Shown piece by piece: positions 7,974 through 17,192 of a stretch of DNA of 64,000 nucleotides; position 1 is the first letter of the stretch; each line of letters begins with the position of its first letter. Source of the stretch: Pseudoalteromonas shioyasakiensis (lineage in GTDB: Bacteria; Pseudomonadota; Gammaproteobacteria; Enterobacterales; Alteromonadaceae); the NCBI RefSeq assembly GCF_001550135.1, contig NZ_LRUE01000012.1:1-64000 (forward strand), given 5' to 3'. The notes beneath the pieces are model-generated. The model was not told the origin of the DNA and made no database searches. It saw nothing but the letters and a program-made list of their open reading frames with translations. A program made the translations under genes and the position numbers.

Positions 7974-8585
7974 ATTTCATCTCCTCGCTGAGTAGGTTTT
8001 CCTTTGTATATATAAAAAGGAAATATGACACAAAGATCAACTAAATTCTTAGTGTCTAATTGCAACAGATTGTAAAAGTCATTCTAAAGACATACTTTTC
8101 AGCATTGAATAGGCCAAAAAATGACCTTGTTTTTAGAGTGGACTTTTTTTGCTCTCATTGCAGTGTATGGGAATTGATTCAAAACTACTAGTATTAATTT
8201 TGCAATTTTTATCTAAGCGGATGAGTTGTAATTTGCTGATTTAGAAAAGAAAAAACCACCAAAATTGGTGGTTTAATTCTTTTTCTTAGACTTGTTAAAA
8301 CAAGCGTTCTTATTATTATGGGAAGATTGTTGTTCTTATTGTTATAAGATTTTTATTATTTTTTTTGTTAACGCGGGGTAAGTTATACCAAGCTTTTTTG
8401 TATGTTGCAAATTTATTAATAGAAAGTTTTAAATTTATTTTGTTTTCGCTCAAAAAACGCACATTAGGCTTAGGTTGGCTGAAAAAACATGATCTATATC
8501 TAGCCTTGATTATCTATCCATAGTGAGACGCGCAATATGGTGATACAATCTGCTCAATTTCATTCAGTTCTAGGATTCTATACGC
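7974..8585. other. Long rsd-hemE intergenic region
   Basis: About 610 AT-rich bases separate divergent rsd and hemE. They contain an isolated terminator-like hairpin (8252-8275), a small CTTGTT/AACAAG hairpin near 8291-8304, and an 18-codon hydrophobic open frame (8121-8177, MTLFLEWTFFALIAVYGN) with a poor ribosome site. No tRNA or conventional gene is seen. An unannotated small RNA is possible. Confidence 0.5.
8252..8285. terminator. Orphan terminator-like hairpin, bidirectional
   Basis: AAACCACCAA and TTGGTGGTTT form a 10-bp perfect inverted repeat around a two-base centre (physically about an 8-bp stem with a six-base loop). It is followed by TTTAATTCTTTTTC on the plus strand and TTTTCTTTTCT on the minus strand. 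No annotated gene ends here from either direction, so it may terminate an unannotated transcript. Confidence 0.6.
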
Positions 8586-9650
8586 ATGAGCGAATTAAAA
8601 AACGATCGTTATTTACGTGCACTACAAAAGCAACCTGTTGATGTCACACCGGTATGGATGATGCGCCAAGCTGGCCGCTATTTACCTGAATACCGTGCTA
8701 CACGTGCCCAAGCAGGCGACTTTATGAGTTTATGTAAAAACGCTGAACTTGCTTGTGAAGTAACGTTACAGCCATTACGTCGTTATCCGCTTGATGCTGC
8801 AATTCTATTCAGTGATATTTTAACTATTCCTGATGCTATGGGCTTAGGTCTTTACTTTGAAACAGGTGAAGGTCCAAAATTTGAACGTCCGATTTCTTCA
8901 TTAGCAGATGTTAAAAAAATCCCAAATATCGATCCAACTGATGAGCTTGGTTATGTGATGAATGCGGTAAGTACGATTCGTCGCGAATTAAAAGGTGAAG
9001 TACCGCTAATTGGTTTCTCTGGTTCACCTTGGACACTTGCCACTTACATGGTTGAAGGTGGTAGCAGCAAAACATTCGGTAAAATCAAGAAAATGGCCTT
9101 TGCAGAGCCACAAACACTGCACCTATTACTTGATAAATTAGCTGACTCAGTAATCGACTATTTAAACGCGCAAGTTAAAGCGGGCGCGCAATCGTTAATG
9201 GTATTTGACTCATGGGGCGGTGTATTAAGCCCACGTGACTACAATGAGTTTTCATTACAATACATGCACAAGATTGTTGATGGCTTAATTCGCGAACATG
9301 ATGGCCGTAAAGTACCAGTGACGTTATTTACTAAAAATGGTGGTCAGTGGATTGAAGCCATTGCAGCAACAGGCTGTGATGCAGTAGGTCTAGACTGGAC
9401 TATTAACATCGGTGATGCAAAACGTCGTGTTGGCGATAAAGTCGCGCTGCAAGGCAACATGGACCCAGCAATGCTGCATGGCACGCCTGAGCGCATTCGC
9501 CAAGAAGTTGCTACTATCCTAGAAGACTTTGGTACAGGCTCTGGCCATGTATTCAACCTAGGTCACGGTATTACACCAGATGTAGACCCAGAAAACGCAG
9601 GTGTATTTATCAACGCGGTTCATGAATTCAGTGGTAAATACCACAAATAA
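8586..9650 (+). CDS. hemE: Uroporphyrinogen decarboxylase
   Basis: A 354-residue cytoplasmic enzyme that converts uroporphyrinogen III to coproporphyrinogen III by four decarboxylations in heme synthesis. The signature [16 protein letters not shown] lies near residues 21-36 and includes the conserved Arg pair. The second signature is [17 protein letters not shown]. Substrate-binding [15 protein letters not shown] and [10 protein letters not shown], and C-terminal [15 protein letters not shown], are all present. Length matches E. coli HemE (354). It stands alone between rsd and sthA and ends at a good terminator shared with the convergent sthA. Confidence 0.97.
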   Translation: MSELKNDRYLRALQKQPVDVTPVWMMRQAGRYLPEYRATRAQAGDFMSLCKNAELACEVTLQPLRRYPLDAAILFSDILTIPDAMGLGLYFETGEGPKFERPISSLADVKKIPNIDPTDELGYVMNAVSTIRRELKGEVPLIGFSGSPWTLATYMVEGGSSKTFGKIKKMAFAEPQTLHLLLDKLADSVIDYLNAQVKAGAQSLMVFDSWGGVLSPRDYNEFSLQYMHKIVDGLIREHDGRKVPVTLFTKNGGQWIEAIAATGCDAVGLDWTINIGDAKRRVGDKVALQGNMDPAMLHGTPERIRQEVATILEDFGTGSGHVFNLGHGITPDVDPENAGVFINAVHEFSGKYHK

Positions 9651-9664
9651 GCAAAAGCTAATCG

Positions 9665-9695
9665 TAAAAAAGCCCGCATTAAGCGGGCTTTTTGT
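9665..9695 (+). terminator. Terminator between hemE and sthA
   Basis: AAAAAAGCCCGC, then ATTA, then GCGGGCTTTTTG give a GC-rich stem with A/T runs on both sides, suited to terminating both convergent genes. Confidence 0.9.
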
Positions 9696-9709
9696 TGTAA
9701 TTTATTTCG

Positions 9710-11140
9710 TTACTTAAACAAACGATTTAAGCCATTTAATGCAGCTACGCGATAGGCTTCAGCCATAGTCGGGTAGTTGAACGTGGTATTTACAAAGTAA
9801 TCAATGTTATTACCGCCGTTCTTTTGTTCCATAATCGCTTGACCGATGTGAACGATTTCAGAGGCACGCTCACCGAAGCAGTGCACACCCAGTACTTCTT
9901 TGGTATCAACATGGAATAAAATCTTTAAGCTACCCACCTCGGTGCCTGCAATTTGTGCACGTGCTAAATGCTTAAATTGAGCGCGGCCTACCTCGTAAGG
10001 GACTTTTGCAGCTGTTAACTCTTGCTCTGTTTTACCCACTGAACTCATTTCAGGAATTGTATAAATACCTGCTGGGATATCAATGATCAGCTTTTCATCA
10101 CAGTTACCACATGCAATCGCATCGGCTGCAATACGGCCTTGGTCAAATGCTGCACTGGCAAGGCTTGGGTAACCTATTACATCGCCCACAGCATAAATGT
10201 TGTCGACTTCTGTTTGGTATGTTTCATTCACTCTAAGCTGGCCACGACCATCTGCTTTTAAGCCTACAGCTTCAAGGTTTAATGTGTCTGTGTTACCAGT
10301 ACGACCATTGGCAAATAAAATACAGTCAGCTTTTACGCGCTTGCCTGATTTTAAGTGCATTACCACACAGTCATCGCGAGTTTCTACGCGATCAAACTCT
10401 TCATTATGACGAATAACAATACCGCTATTCCAAAAGTGATAGCTTAGAGCATCTGATATTTCCGCATCCATAAAGGCAAGTAGGCGGTCACGGGTATTCA
10501 CTAGGTCAACCTTGGCACCTAAGCCTTTAAAAATAGAGGCGTATTCACAACCGATTACACCGGCACCATAAATCAGCACACGATGAGGGTCATCTTCAAG
10601 GCCTAAAATGGTATCGCTGTCGTAAATACGTGGATGTTTAAAGTCTACACCTGGTGGACGGTAAGGGCGCGAGCCAGTAGCAATAACGATTGTTTGTGCA
10701 GTAAGCGTTTCAAACGAACCGTCTAGGTGCGTCACTTTGATAGTGTGTTTATCAATAAATTCAGCATCACCTTGATACATATGAATGCGGTTACGTTCAT
10801 AAAAGCTGCTGCGTAAATTAGATTGCTTTGAAATGACGTTACTTGCGTGGCGCAAAATATCTGGGAAAGTTAAGCGGTTAGGGCGTTCACTAATATTAAA
10901 TAGCGGGTTTGCTTTATATTCAATATAACGACTTACAGAGTGACGTAATGCTTTTGACGGGATAGTACCCCAGTGCACACAACCGCCACCTACTGCTTCT
11001 TGACGCTCAATAACAGCGACTTTTTTGTTACTTTTAGATAGGTTCATGGCGGTACCTTCACCGCCAGGACCTGTACCTATGATGATCGCATCATATTGAT
11101 AAGATGGAGTATCTTTTTGCTTTACTTGTTGTTTGGCCAC
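9710..11140 (-). CDS. sthA: Soluble pyridine nucleotide transhydrogenase
   Basis: A 476-residue cytoplasmic flavoprotein that balances NADH and NADPH pools. The N-terminal FAD-binding motif [15 protein letters not shown] lies near residues 20-35. The active-site region reads [19 protein letters not shown]: only the first Cys of the usual redox pair is present, with Thr at the second position, as is normal in SthA and unlike true lipoamide dehydrogenases. The NAD(P) domain has [17 protein letters not shown], followed by [26 protein letters not shown] and the C-terminal dimerisation domain. It is co-oriented with the desaturase gene 13 bases upstream, so both are likely one transcript with related redox demand. 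Confidence 0.94.
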   Translation of the reverse strand: MAKQQVKQKDTPSYQYDAIIIGTGPGGEGTAMNLSKSNKKVAVIERQEAVGGGCVHWGTIPSKALRHSVSRYIEYKANPLFNISERPNRLTFPDILRHASNVISKQSNLRSSFYERNRIHMYQGDAEFIDKHTIKVTHLDGSFETLTAQTIVIATGSRPYRPPGVDFKHPRIYDSDTILGLEDDPHRVLIYGAGVIGCEYASIFKGLGAKVDLVNTRDRLLAFMDAEISDALSYHFWNSGIVIRHNEEFDRVETRDDCVVMHLKSGKRVKADCILFANGRTGNTDTLNLEAVGLKADGRGQLRVNETYQTEVDNIYAVGDVIGYPSLASAAFDQGRIAADAIACGNCDEKLIIDIPAGIYTIPEMSSVGKTEQELTAAKVPYEVGRAQFKHLARAQIAGTEVGSLKILFHVDTKEVLGVHCFGERASEIVHIGQAIMEQKNGGNNIDYFVNTTFNYPTMAEAYRVAALNGLNRLFK

Positions 11141-11153
11141 AGCCGCTCCTATG

Positions 11154-12287
11154 TTAACTAAAAGAGGCTTTTAACAACCTCGCATTTAGTGCAAGCCAAG
11201 CCTGCTTTTGGTTTTCCCAAGCGGCTTCAAGCTCGTGATATTGTGTCATTAATGCTGATTTTTCACACTGTTTCATCATTTTATTACGTTTGATTTCTAA
11301 CACGCGTTTTTGCAAGGCACAGAAGTGTTGCAGTTTTTTCAGCAGTAAATCGTACTCAGATTGTAATAATGTAAGCTTATCTTGCGCTAAAGGCAATTTT
11401 GCAAGGCGACCTTGAGTCTTATTCATCAAGGTTTCTGCTTTGGCCTTTTCGATTCGCTCAATCGGTGTGCGCTTTAATTTTGAAGCAAGACCGATTGCCG
11501 CTAAAGAGCGGATCATCCACTTAGTTGGATCATAGTGATACCACTTAATGCCATTGCGATAGTCGCTAGCAAAAATGTGGTGGAAGTTATGATAGCCTTC
11601 ACCGTATGTGAATAGCGCTAAAAAGCCATTATCACGGGCGGTGTTTTTTTCTGTGTACGGACGTGAACCCCAAATATGTGCCAGCGAGTTGATAAAAAAG
11701 GTAAAATGTTGGCTCAATACCAAGCGCAGTAAACCAACCAGTAATAACATGCCCCATACATCGCCAAGCATTAAACCAAGTAGTAGAGGAATACCAAAAT
11801 TAGTCGCGACGACTAACTTCATATAGTGACGGTGTTGCCACATAACAACTTTGTTTTTTTGTAAGTCTCGGCAGTTACTATAGTTACCGTATTGCTCGCC
11901 TTGATAATCGCGCAGCATCCAACCTATGTGGCTATACCAAAAGCCATTAGTAGCGGCGTAAGGGTCTTTGATTGGATCATCGACTTGACCATGGTGAATA
12001 CGGTGATCGCTACTCCAGTGCAAAGCACTATTTTGTAATGCAAAAGCGCCGCCTAAGGCAAAAATTACTTCAATAACAGGATGCACATCATAGGCTTTGT
12101 GTGCCCATAAACGGTGATAACCTGCAGTAATAGAAAGTCCGGCGTAGAACATACAGCCAACAAAGGCTATCCACTGTGTACTGGTGTATCCGTAGCTAAA
12201 GCCATACCAAGGAACAAGGGTGATCGCGGCCAAAAATGTAAGGCTAAAAAATAGCACATTGGTCCAAATAATCGGTGGTTTTTTCAT
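11154..12287 (-). CDS. Membrane acyl-CoA delta-9 fatty acid desaturase
   Basis: A 377-residue integral membrane di-iron enzyme that introduces a cis double bond into saturated acyl chains. The three histidine boxes are present: HRLWAH (58-63), HRIHH (95-99) and HNFHH (about 235-239). Hydrophobic segments lie at about 8-50, 72-88 and 165-200. After the catalytic core, a charged C-terminal coiled region of about 110 residues ([19 protein letters not shown] onward) is longer than in minimal desaturases. It is divergent from fabR, with a palindromic operator between them, so unsaturated fatty acid supply is probably sensed by FabR. It matches the DesA/DesC type. Confidence 0.92.
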   Translation of the reverse strand: MKKPPIIWTNVLFFSLTFLAAITLVPWYGFSYGYTSTQWIAFVGCMFYAGLSITAGYHRLWAHKAYDVHPVIEVIFALGGAFALQNSALHWSSDHRIHHGQVDDPIKDPYAATNGFWYSHIGWMLRDYQGEQYGNYSNCRDLQKNKVVMWQHRHYMKLVVATNFGIPLLLGLMLGDVWGMLLLVGLLRLVLSQHFTFFINSLAHIWGSRPYTEKNTARDNGFLALFTYGEGYHNFHHIFASDYRNGIKWYHYDPTKWMIRSLAAIGLASKLKRTPIERIEKAKAETLMNKTQGRLAKLPLAQDKLTLLQSEYDLLLKKLQHFCALQKRVLEIKRNKMMKQCEKSALMTQYHELEAAWENQKQAWLALNARLLKASFS

Positions 12288-12301
12288 CTGAATAAATCTC
12301 G

Positions 12302-12317
12302 GCGTACAGTTGTACGC
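12302..12317. promoter_or_regulatory. Putative FabR operator
   Basis: A perfect inverted repeat GCGTACA-GT-TGTACGC lies 15 bases upstream of the desaturase start and 87 bases upstream of fabR. It resembles the AGCGTAC...GTACGCT-type operators of the FabR/DesT family. Position and symmetry suggest that FabR represses the desaturase and perhaps itself. Confidence 0.75.
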
Positions 12318-12403
12318 TAAAATAGTGTTTCATTCTCTCCGCGTCAAGTATTAGACTGTCTCATTAACCGAAAAATCATTAAAAGTTCACGCTGGGAGTT
12401 TCC

Positions 12404-13036
12404 ATGTCGGGTGTTAGAGCGCAACAGAAACAAAAAACACGACAAGCACTAATCGAGGCTGCATTCAATCAATTGAGTGCCGATCATAGTTTTTCTAATT
12501 TAAGCTTACGTGAAGTTGCCCGTGAAGCAGGGATTGCCCCCACCTCTTTTTACCGCCACTTTAAAGACATGAATGAGCTTGGTTTGACCATGGTTGATGA
12601 AGCTGGTTTAACACTGCGCCAGCTTATGCGCCAAGCGCGCCGCCGTATTGAGAGCGGCGGTAGTGTGATCACGACATCAATCGTGACCTTTATGGAGTTC
12701 ATCGATAACTCGAGCAACCAATTTAGATTGTTATTGCGTGAGCGCTCAGGAACTTCAAAAGCATTTCGTGCTGCGGTTGCTCGTGAAATTAAACATTTCA
12801 TTTTAGAGCTTGCGCATTACCTTGAAAGCGAAACTCCGTGCGACCCAACTCATGCATATATTCAAGCCGAAGCCATGGTGACTTTAGTATTTAACGCCGG
12901 TGCCGAAGCCCTCGATATTGAAGGGACACAACGTGAAGAACTGGTTGAACGCTTGATCTGGCAATTACGCTATATTGCTCGCGGTGCCACTTTGTATGGT
13001 CGTGATAGTAAAGGTAGTGTAGAAAAAACAGCCTAA
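12404..13036 (+). CDS. fabR: TetR-family repressor FabR
   Basis: A 210-residue TetR-type regulator. The N-terminal helix-turn-helix is clear ([29 protein letters not shown], about residues 27-56). The ligand domain has [31 protein letters not shown], characteristic of FabR. FabR senses the saturated/unsaturated acyl-ACP or acyl-CoA balance and represses unsaturated fatty acid genes. It is divergent from the desaturase across a perfect palindrome, which supports the assignment. The ATG follows CTGGGAG. Confidence 0.93.
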   Translation: MSGVRAQQKQKTRQALIEAAFNQLSADHSFSNLSLREVAREAGIAPTSFYRHFKDMNELGLTMVDEAGLTLRQLMRQARRRIESGGSVITTSIVTFMEFIDNSSNQFRLLLRERSGTSKAFRAAVAREIKHFILELAHYLESETPCDPTHAYIQAEAMVTLVFNAGAEALDIEGTQREELVERLIWQLRYIARGATLYGRDSKGSVEKTA

Positions 13037-13145
13037 AGCATGGTGGATTTTTGTTCCCATTTTGTGTATCGTTTTTTGTTTAAATCAGTAACTGAATTCT
13101 AAATAGTCAGTTACGCCACAAAATAAATAAATAGCGAGGACGCAT

Positions 13146-14294
13146 ATGCTCACCAAGGATCCGGTGAATGATACTCATGCCCATTTTTTAGAACAGAGTG
13201 AAGAAACAACGGTAAAAAACAGCCCAAGCTTTCGGGAGCTGAGCCGCAGTTTGTTACACTCGTTACCAAAAAGTGTGCAAAAGAAAATTCAAGATAACCT
13301 ACTTGGCGTATTAGACACTCATCAGGTCTCACAATTTCGAGATGACAAACGCTGCCAGTTTTGGATTAACCAAAATGGTTGGAAGCGAGTTCCCTACAGT
13401 CAGTTTCGCCATGTCTATAGCCGAATTGCGCTATACCCAAAAAGCGCCACTATTTCAAAGATCCATAGCTCAGAGGCTGCTAGCAATGCAACATCAGCTG
13501 ATTTGAGAGATCAACAAGCTAGGCTATTACATAGCAATGGCAACGAAGGACAACCTAACAGGATAGATCAACACATAACTTATACTCGTCGTGTTATCCG
13601 CCCAACAGCAACTCAACAATTTCAACCTACGTTAGCTCTTTATAAGCCTGTTGCAAATAGTAAGGTAGAGTTAAAAGCATCTCACCAAGTTCGGCAAAAT
13701 TTCACAACTCATGTGCTCCAAGCATCTGAAACGGTAGAAATGTTAGCTCAACAATATACAGGCTATAAAAATGCGAACCTTATTTATGATTACAATTTGG
13801 GGGTTAGTCGTGCTAAGCCCGCACCGGTAGGTACTGGATTGATAGTTCCCAATGGTTGGAAATTAAATATAGAAGGCTCCTGCAGTAATTGCCGCAGTAT
13901 AGATATTGTTTGGCAAGGGCCTACAAATGGTCAAATTACATTGCAATTAGAAAAAAAGCGCCCAGATGAAATATCGTTTTGGCAGCATTATTTTGTTGTG
14001 AAGCCAGGTGTTTATGCTGTCACTGTGACTGCGTCAGGTCTTGTGGAAACCACCTCTTTTACAGTGCTTCAACCAACACAAGAATATGAAATTGAGTTGC
14101 TTGATCAAGCAGGTAACCCACAGGCAAACATGGGCTATAAAATTCGCTTGCGTAATGGGCATGTAGTCAGTGGAGTATTAGATAGTAAGGGTTATGCCCA
14201 CGTATCAGGCCCTGACTTTGAAAACGCTAAAATAAGCTTTCATGAGTTAGATGACAAAGACTGGCAGGTGGCCAGCCCTTCCCGTAATGAATAA
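13146..14294 (+). CDS. LysM/VgrG-tail-like protein of effector module
   Basis: A 382-residue protein without signal peptide or membrane segment. Residues 1-130 are not recognised; they include QFWINQNGWKRVPYSQFRHVYSRI. A middle segment (about 187-235, THVLQASETVEMLAQQY through GTGLIVPNGW) looks like a degenerate LysM. The C-terminal part (about 315-375, YEIELLDQAGNPQANMGYK, then NGHVVSGVLDSKGYAHVSG) is the beta-sandwich seen at VgrG and T6SS-effector C-termini (AGxPxxxxxYxI...G.LD..G). It is the first of three closely spaced genes ending in a lipase-like toxin, so a carrier or adaptor role is inferred. A GAGGA site precedes the ATG. Function is not established. Confidence 0.6.
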   Translation: MLTKDPVNDTHAHFLEQSEETTVKNSPSFRELSRSLLHSLPKSVQKKIQDNLLGVLDTHQVSQFRDDKRCQFWINQNGWKRVPYSQFRHVYSRIALYPKSATISKIHSSEAASNATSADLRDQQARLLHSNGNEGQPNRIDQHITYTRRVIRPTATQQFQPTLALYKPVANSKVELKASHQVRQNFTTHVLQASETVEMLAQQYTGYKNANLIYDYNLGVSRAKPAPVGTGLIVPNGWKLNIEGSCSNCRSIDIVWQGPTNGQITLQLEKKRPDEISFWQHYFVVKPGVYAVTVTASGLVETTSFTVLQPTQEYEIELLDQAGNPQANMGYKIRLRNGHVVSGVLDSKGYAHVSGPDFENAKISFHELDDKDWQVASPSRNE

Positions 14295-14313
14295 ATTTAT
14301 AAGGATATAATTT

Positions 14314-14970
14314 ATGACCTTACAACATACTGTGTCGCAAGGCGAAACCTTGCTACGCATTGCTCGTCAATATGGGTTTAGAACCTCTAATGGTCTTTAC
14401 TTGCATCCGCTTAATGCTGAGTTTCGTTCTTTAAGGCCTGATCCTAACCAAATTTACCCCGGCGACGTAATTGCTATTCCAGCAAAAGTTGAAAAATTCA
14501 TGCCACTGAAAACAGATAGTAAAAACTCTTTTATGGTGCGTGATGAAAAAGAATTCTTTCGTTTAAAACTAGCTTACGAAAATGGCGAGCAAATTACCGG
14601 AAAGCGCATTGTACTGAATATCGCAGGGCAAACAATTGATACCGTCATAGCAGAAGATGGTTTAATTGAAGTAGAGCTCACCGAAAATGAAACGCTTACA
14701 GGGCAAGTAGATTTATATCTCAATGACGAAGACACCACACCAACAAAGAGTTTTGCTATTCAAGTTGGGCACTTAGACCCTATTGAAACCTTGTCAGGAG
14801 TGCAAGGGCGTTGCAATTTACTTGGATTTGATTGTGGAAAGGTTGATGGAATTAATGGATCAAAAACACAAACAGGTGTTAAAGCTTTTCAGCTTGCGCA
14901 GCAGTTGCAAGTTGATGGCATAGCAGGGCCAATTACTAAACGTCGTCTTGTTGACGTATACGGAGCATAA
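14314..14970 (+). CDS. LysM plus peptidoglycan-binding domain protein
   Basis: A 218-residue protein with no signal peptide. An N-terminal LysM domain (about 3-52: HTVSQGETLLRIARQYGF, then NQIYPGDVIAIPAK) is followed by a beta-sandwich linker (about 65-150, RLKLAYENGEQITGKRIVL, similar to VgrG-tail modules). A C-terminal PG_binding_1 domain (about 160-215: LLGFDCGKVDGINGSKTQTGVKAFQ, LQVDGIAGPITKRRL) completes it. Proteins of this design are commonly encoded just before DUF2235 effectors and are thought to aid loading or cell-wall engagement. It sits 19 bases after the preceding gene and 3 bases before the hydrolase, so one transcript is likely. Confidence 0.75.
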   Translation: MTLQHTVSQGETLLRIARQYGFRTSNGLYLHPLNAEFRSLRPDPNQIYPGDVIAIPAKVEKFMPLKTDSKNSFMVRDEKEFFRLKLAYENGEQITGKRIVLNIAGQTIDTVIAEDGLIEVELTENETLTGQVDLYLNDEDTTPTKSFAIQVGHLDPIETLSGVQGRCNLLGFDCGKVDGINGSKTQTGVKAFQLAQQLQVDGIAGPITKRRLVDVYGA

Positions 14971-14973
14971 GTA

Positions 14974-16680
14974 ATGAGCCATGCAATGCCAATGGCAGTA
15001 AATCTTGTTAATACACTTGTTATTAATACCGGTGCGGGTGCAACAACAAAGCATATTATTGTAAAAGTACTGGGCGATGTTGATGTAGAAATACAGCTAT
15101 TTTCACAAGGCAACAAGGTCGTAGTTGAAAAACAAGCAGCGCAGCACTACCGTTTTAATAACCTGTCGCAAGATACATCTTATACACTTAAAGCAATTAT
15201 TGCTGGTAAGGCCGAGTTTACACTTGTTAATGAGCAGCAATTTGCAGACTATTTTAATTCAAACACGGTAAAGTCATTTAATATTGGTAGTAAGGGCGGC
15301 CCGCAACTACTTCAGCATAAAATTTTACCTAAAGGCCATGTAGAACTCACCTTACTTGCCGAACCGCCTTGCTTTGGGGTGTTTTTTGATGGCACAGGTA
15401 ATAATCGTTTTAACGACATACAAGACTCAACAGACAGCAAGGAGCCTACGAATGTTGTTAAGTTGTTTGAGTTATATCCCGCTGAAGACTTTCAAGCACG
15501 CCATTACGTAGAAGGGATTGGTACCAAAGCGAATAAAAGCGATTCAACACTAGATATGGGCTTGGCGTTTAGTTTTGACGAGCGTATAAAACAAGCATTA
15601 ACCAGAACTTCCGAGTTTTTCAAAAAATTTGCATACACAAAAACTGGGTTTATAGATGTATTTGGCTTTAGCCGAGGTGCAGCCCAAGCGCGAGCGTTTA
15701 TTAATCAGGTCAATGCAATATATCAAGACAAGCCAAATTATTGGGGCGGCATTAAGCCTGTTATTCGTTTTGTGGGCTTATTTGATAGTGTTGCATCTAT
15801 TGGCGGCGATGGCGATAATAACCACAGCGAATTTTACGCCGATGACGAACTTGACTACCCCATTAACTTAAATTTAGCGAGCAGCAGTGCCGGGTATGTG
15901 ATGCACTTAGCTGCGTTTGATGAAAAGCGCGATAAATTCCCTCTTAGCTCATTACTCAATAGTAATAAGCAACTATCAGAAAACCACAAAGAAATTGAGC
16001 TGCCTGGCGTGCACTCAGATATTGGTGGCGGTTATGGCCCCGTCGAAACGAGCATTCTTTACCCTCGGCAGTATATCGCGGGTCAAGCCGGTGAGCCAGA
16101 GCACGACAAAGAACTCGTACAGCTTAAACAGTCACTCGAACAAAAATATTATTGGCCAACAATTAATATTCAATTTAAAGCAAGCCGGCCAAGAATAAAC
16201 CGGCAACCAAAGCGAATTTGGAATAAATCAGAAAATACAATTTACACCAGCTACAGGCCGTATTGGCGCCGGAAGTTAAGTAATATTCTGCCGCATTATA
16301 GTTTAACGCTAATGCACGAAACGGCTGTAAATCAAGGGGTGCCGTTGCAAAACCTAGCAGAGCTTGCCAATCGTAAACAAGCCGATGGTCAGGCTTTTCC
16401 TTATGTTTTACCAAGCGAGCTTAAATCACTTGTAGCTACAGCGCGCAGTTTTGGCCCGCAAAGTGAAGCCTGGCATGCTTTATACAAAGACTACATTCAC
16501 CATAGTGTTAAATACGCGGCATCGATTGATGCGATAGCTCACGGCCCCGAAGAAGAAGCAGAATTTACCACCCAAAACCAACAGCGCGAGCTTTTTTATA
16601 ACCAGCCAAACCAAGCTGAAACAAGCTTACAATGGCAATCACAACTAATAAATGGATACCGACTATGGACAAGTTTATAA
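14974..16680 (+). CDS. DUF2235 (Tle1-like) alpha/beta hydrolase, probable antibacterial phospholipase effector
   Basis: A 568-residue protein. Residues 1-125 form a beta-rich N-terminal domain of unknown type. The DUF2235 hydrolase follows: FFDGTGNNR (Asp139), the nucleophile elbow VFGFSRGAAQAR (Ser233 in GFSRG), VGLFDSVASIGG (Asp271) and LPGVHSDIGGGYG (His347, Asp349). In characterised Tle1 enzymes this domain hydrolyses phospholipids of rival cells after type VI delivery. There is no signal peptide, which fits delivery by an injection machine. The gene directly follows two LysM-type genes and overlaps by 16 bases the first of two lipoproteins that look like immunity factors. Substrate and delivery route are inferred; no vgrG, hcp or PAAR is in the window. 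Confidence 0.8.
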   Translation: MSHAMPMAVNLVNTLVINTGAGATTKHIIVKVLGDVDVEIQLFSQGNKVVVEKQAAQHYRFNNLSQDTSYTLKAIIAGKAEFTLVNEQQFADYFNSNTVKSFNIGSKGGPQLLQHKILPKGHVELTLLAEPPCFGVFFDGTGNNRFNDIQDSTDSKEPTNVVKLFELYPAEDFQARHYVEGIGTKANKSDSTLDMGLAFSFDERIKQALTRTSEFFKKFAYTKTGFIDVFGFSRGAAQARAFINQVNAIYQDKPNYWGGIKPVIRFVGLFDSVASIGGDGDNNHSEFYADDELDYPINLNLASSSAGYVMHLAAFDEKRDKFPLSSLLNSNKQLSENHKEIELPGVHSDIGGGYGPVETSILYPRQYIAGQAGEPEHDKELVQLKQSLEQKYYWPTINIQFKASRPRINRQPKRIWNKSENTIYTSYRPYWRRKLSNILPHYSLTLMHETAVNQGVPLQNLAELANRKQADGQAFPYVLPSELKSLVATARSFGPQSEAWHALYKDYIHHSVKYAASIDAIAHGPEEEAEFTTQNQQRELFYNQPNQAETSLQWQSQLINGYRLWTSL

Positions 16681-17183
16681 AACCACTCATCTCAATTGCA
16701 TGTGCTTTGTTTTTGGCCGGTTGCTCGTCAACGGGAAAAATAGATTACATGGTAGCGGGCGTAGGCACTGAGAATGGGAATGCTATTTGGGGGCGCTCAG
16801 TGGTATTTGATAATACATGGGGCATACCATCAGGGGCTATTGGTTGCTGTTATGGAGAAACAAGAGCGACAGTTGGTGTATACGACCAAAAATTCCCCGA
16901 AAAAGTGGCGGTTGAATGGCTCGATAAATCAGAAAATAGAATTTATTACGGTGAAGTGGCCATAGACAAGGCAGGGTATAAATTAGCTAAAAATTTACCT
17001 ACTTATACATGGGTAAGCACAGGAGAGATAGAAACAAATATAACCCCCTACTTGATTATTGGTATGGGAGTAACTGGCGAGATTAAGGTTTGGTTATCAA
17101 ATACAAGCTCAGAAATGAATAGGGTTGGTCGTGTATTACATGAACTTGGCTCTGGGCAAGCGCAATGGCGCGAGAATAAATAA
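16665..17183 (+). CDS. DUF2931-like lipoprotein, probable immunity protein copy 1
   Basis: A 172-residue lipoprotein. The signal FIKPLISIACALFLAGC has its lipobox Cys at residue 17. The mature part has a variable segment (about 28-60, including AIGCCYGE), then FPEKVAVEWLDKSENRIYYGEV and PYLIIGMGVTGEIKVWLSN, resembling DUF2931 proteins found next to DUF2235 lipases. A periplasm-facing lipoprotein is the expected location for protection from a phospholipase. I chose the ATG at 16665 because the signal starts there and the second copy uses the equivalent codon; it overlaps the hydrolase stop by 16 bases. The immunity role is an inference from location and duplication. Confidence 0.72.
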   Translation: MDKFIKPLISIACALFLAGCSSTGKIDYMVAGVGTENGNAIWGRSVVFDNTWGIPSGAIGCCYGETRATVGVYDQKFPEKVAVEWLDKSENRIYYGEVAIDKAGYKLAKNLPTYTWVSTGEIETNITPYLIIGMGVTGEIKVWLSNTSSEMNRVGRVLHELGSGQAQWRENK

Positions 17184-17192
17184 AAACCGACT

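Noticed and set aside
8121..8177. 18-codon hydrophobic open frame as a microprotein gene
   Set aside because: The ribosome site is poor and nothing else supports translation; it is kept only as a note for the small-RNA candidate.
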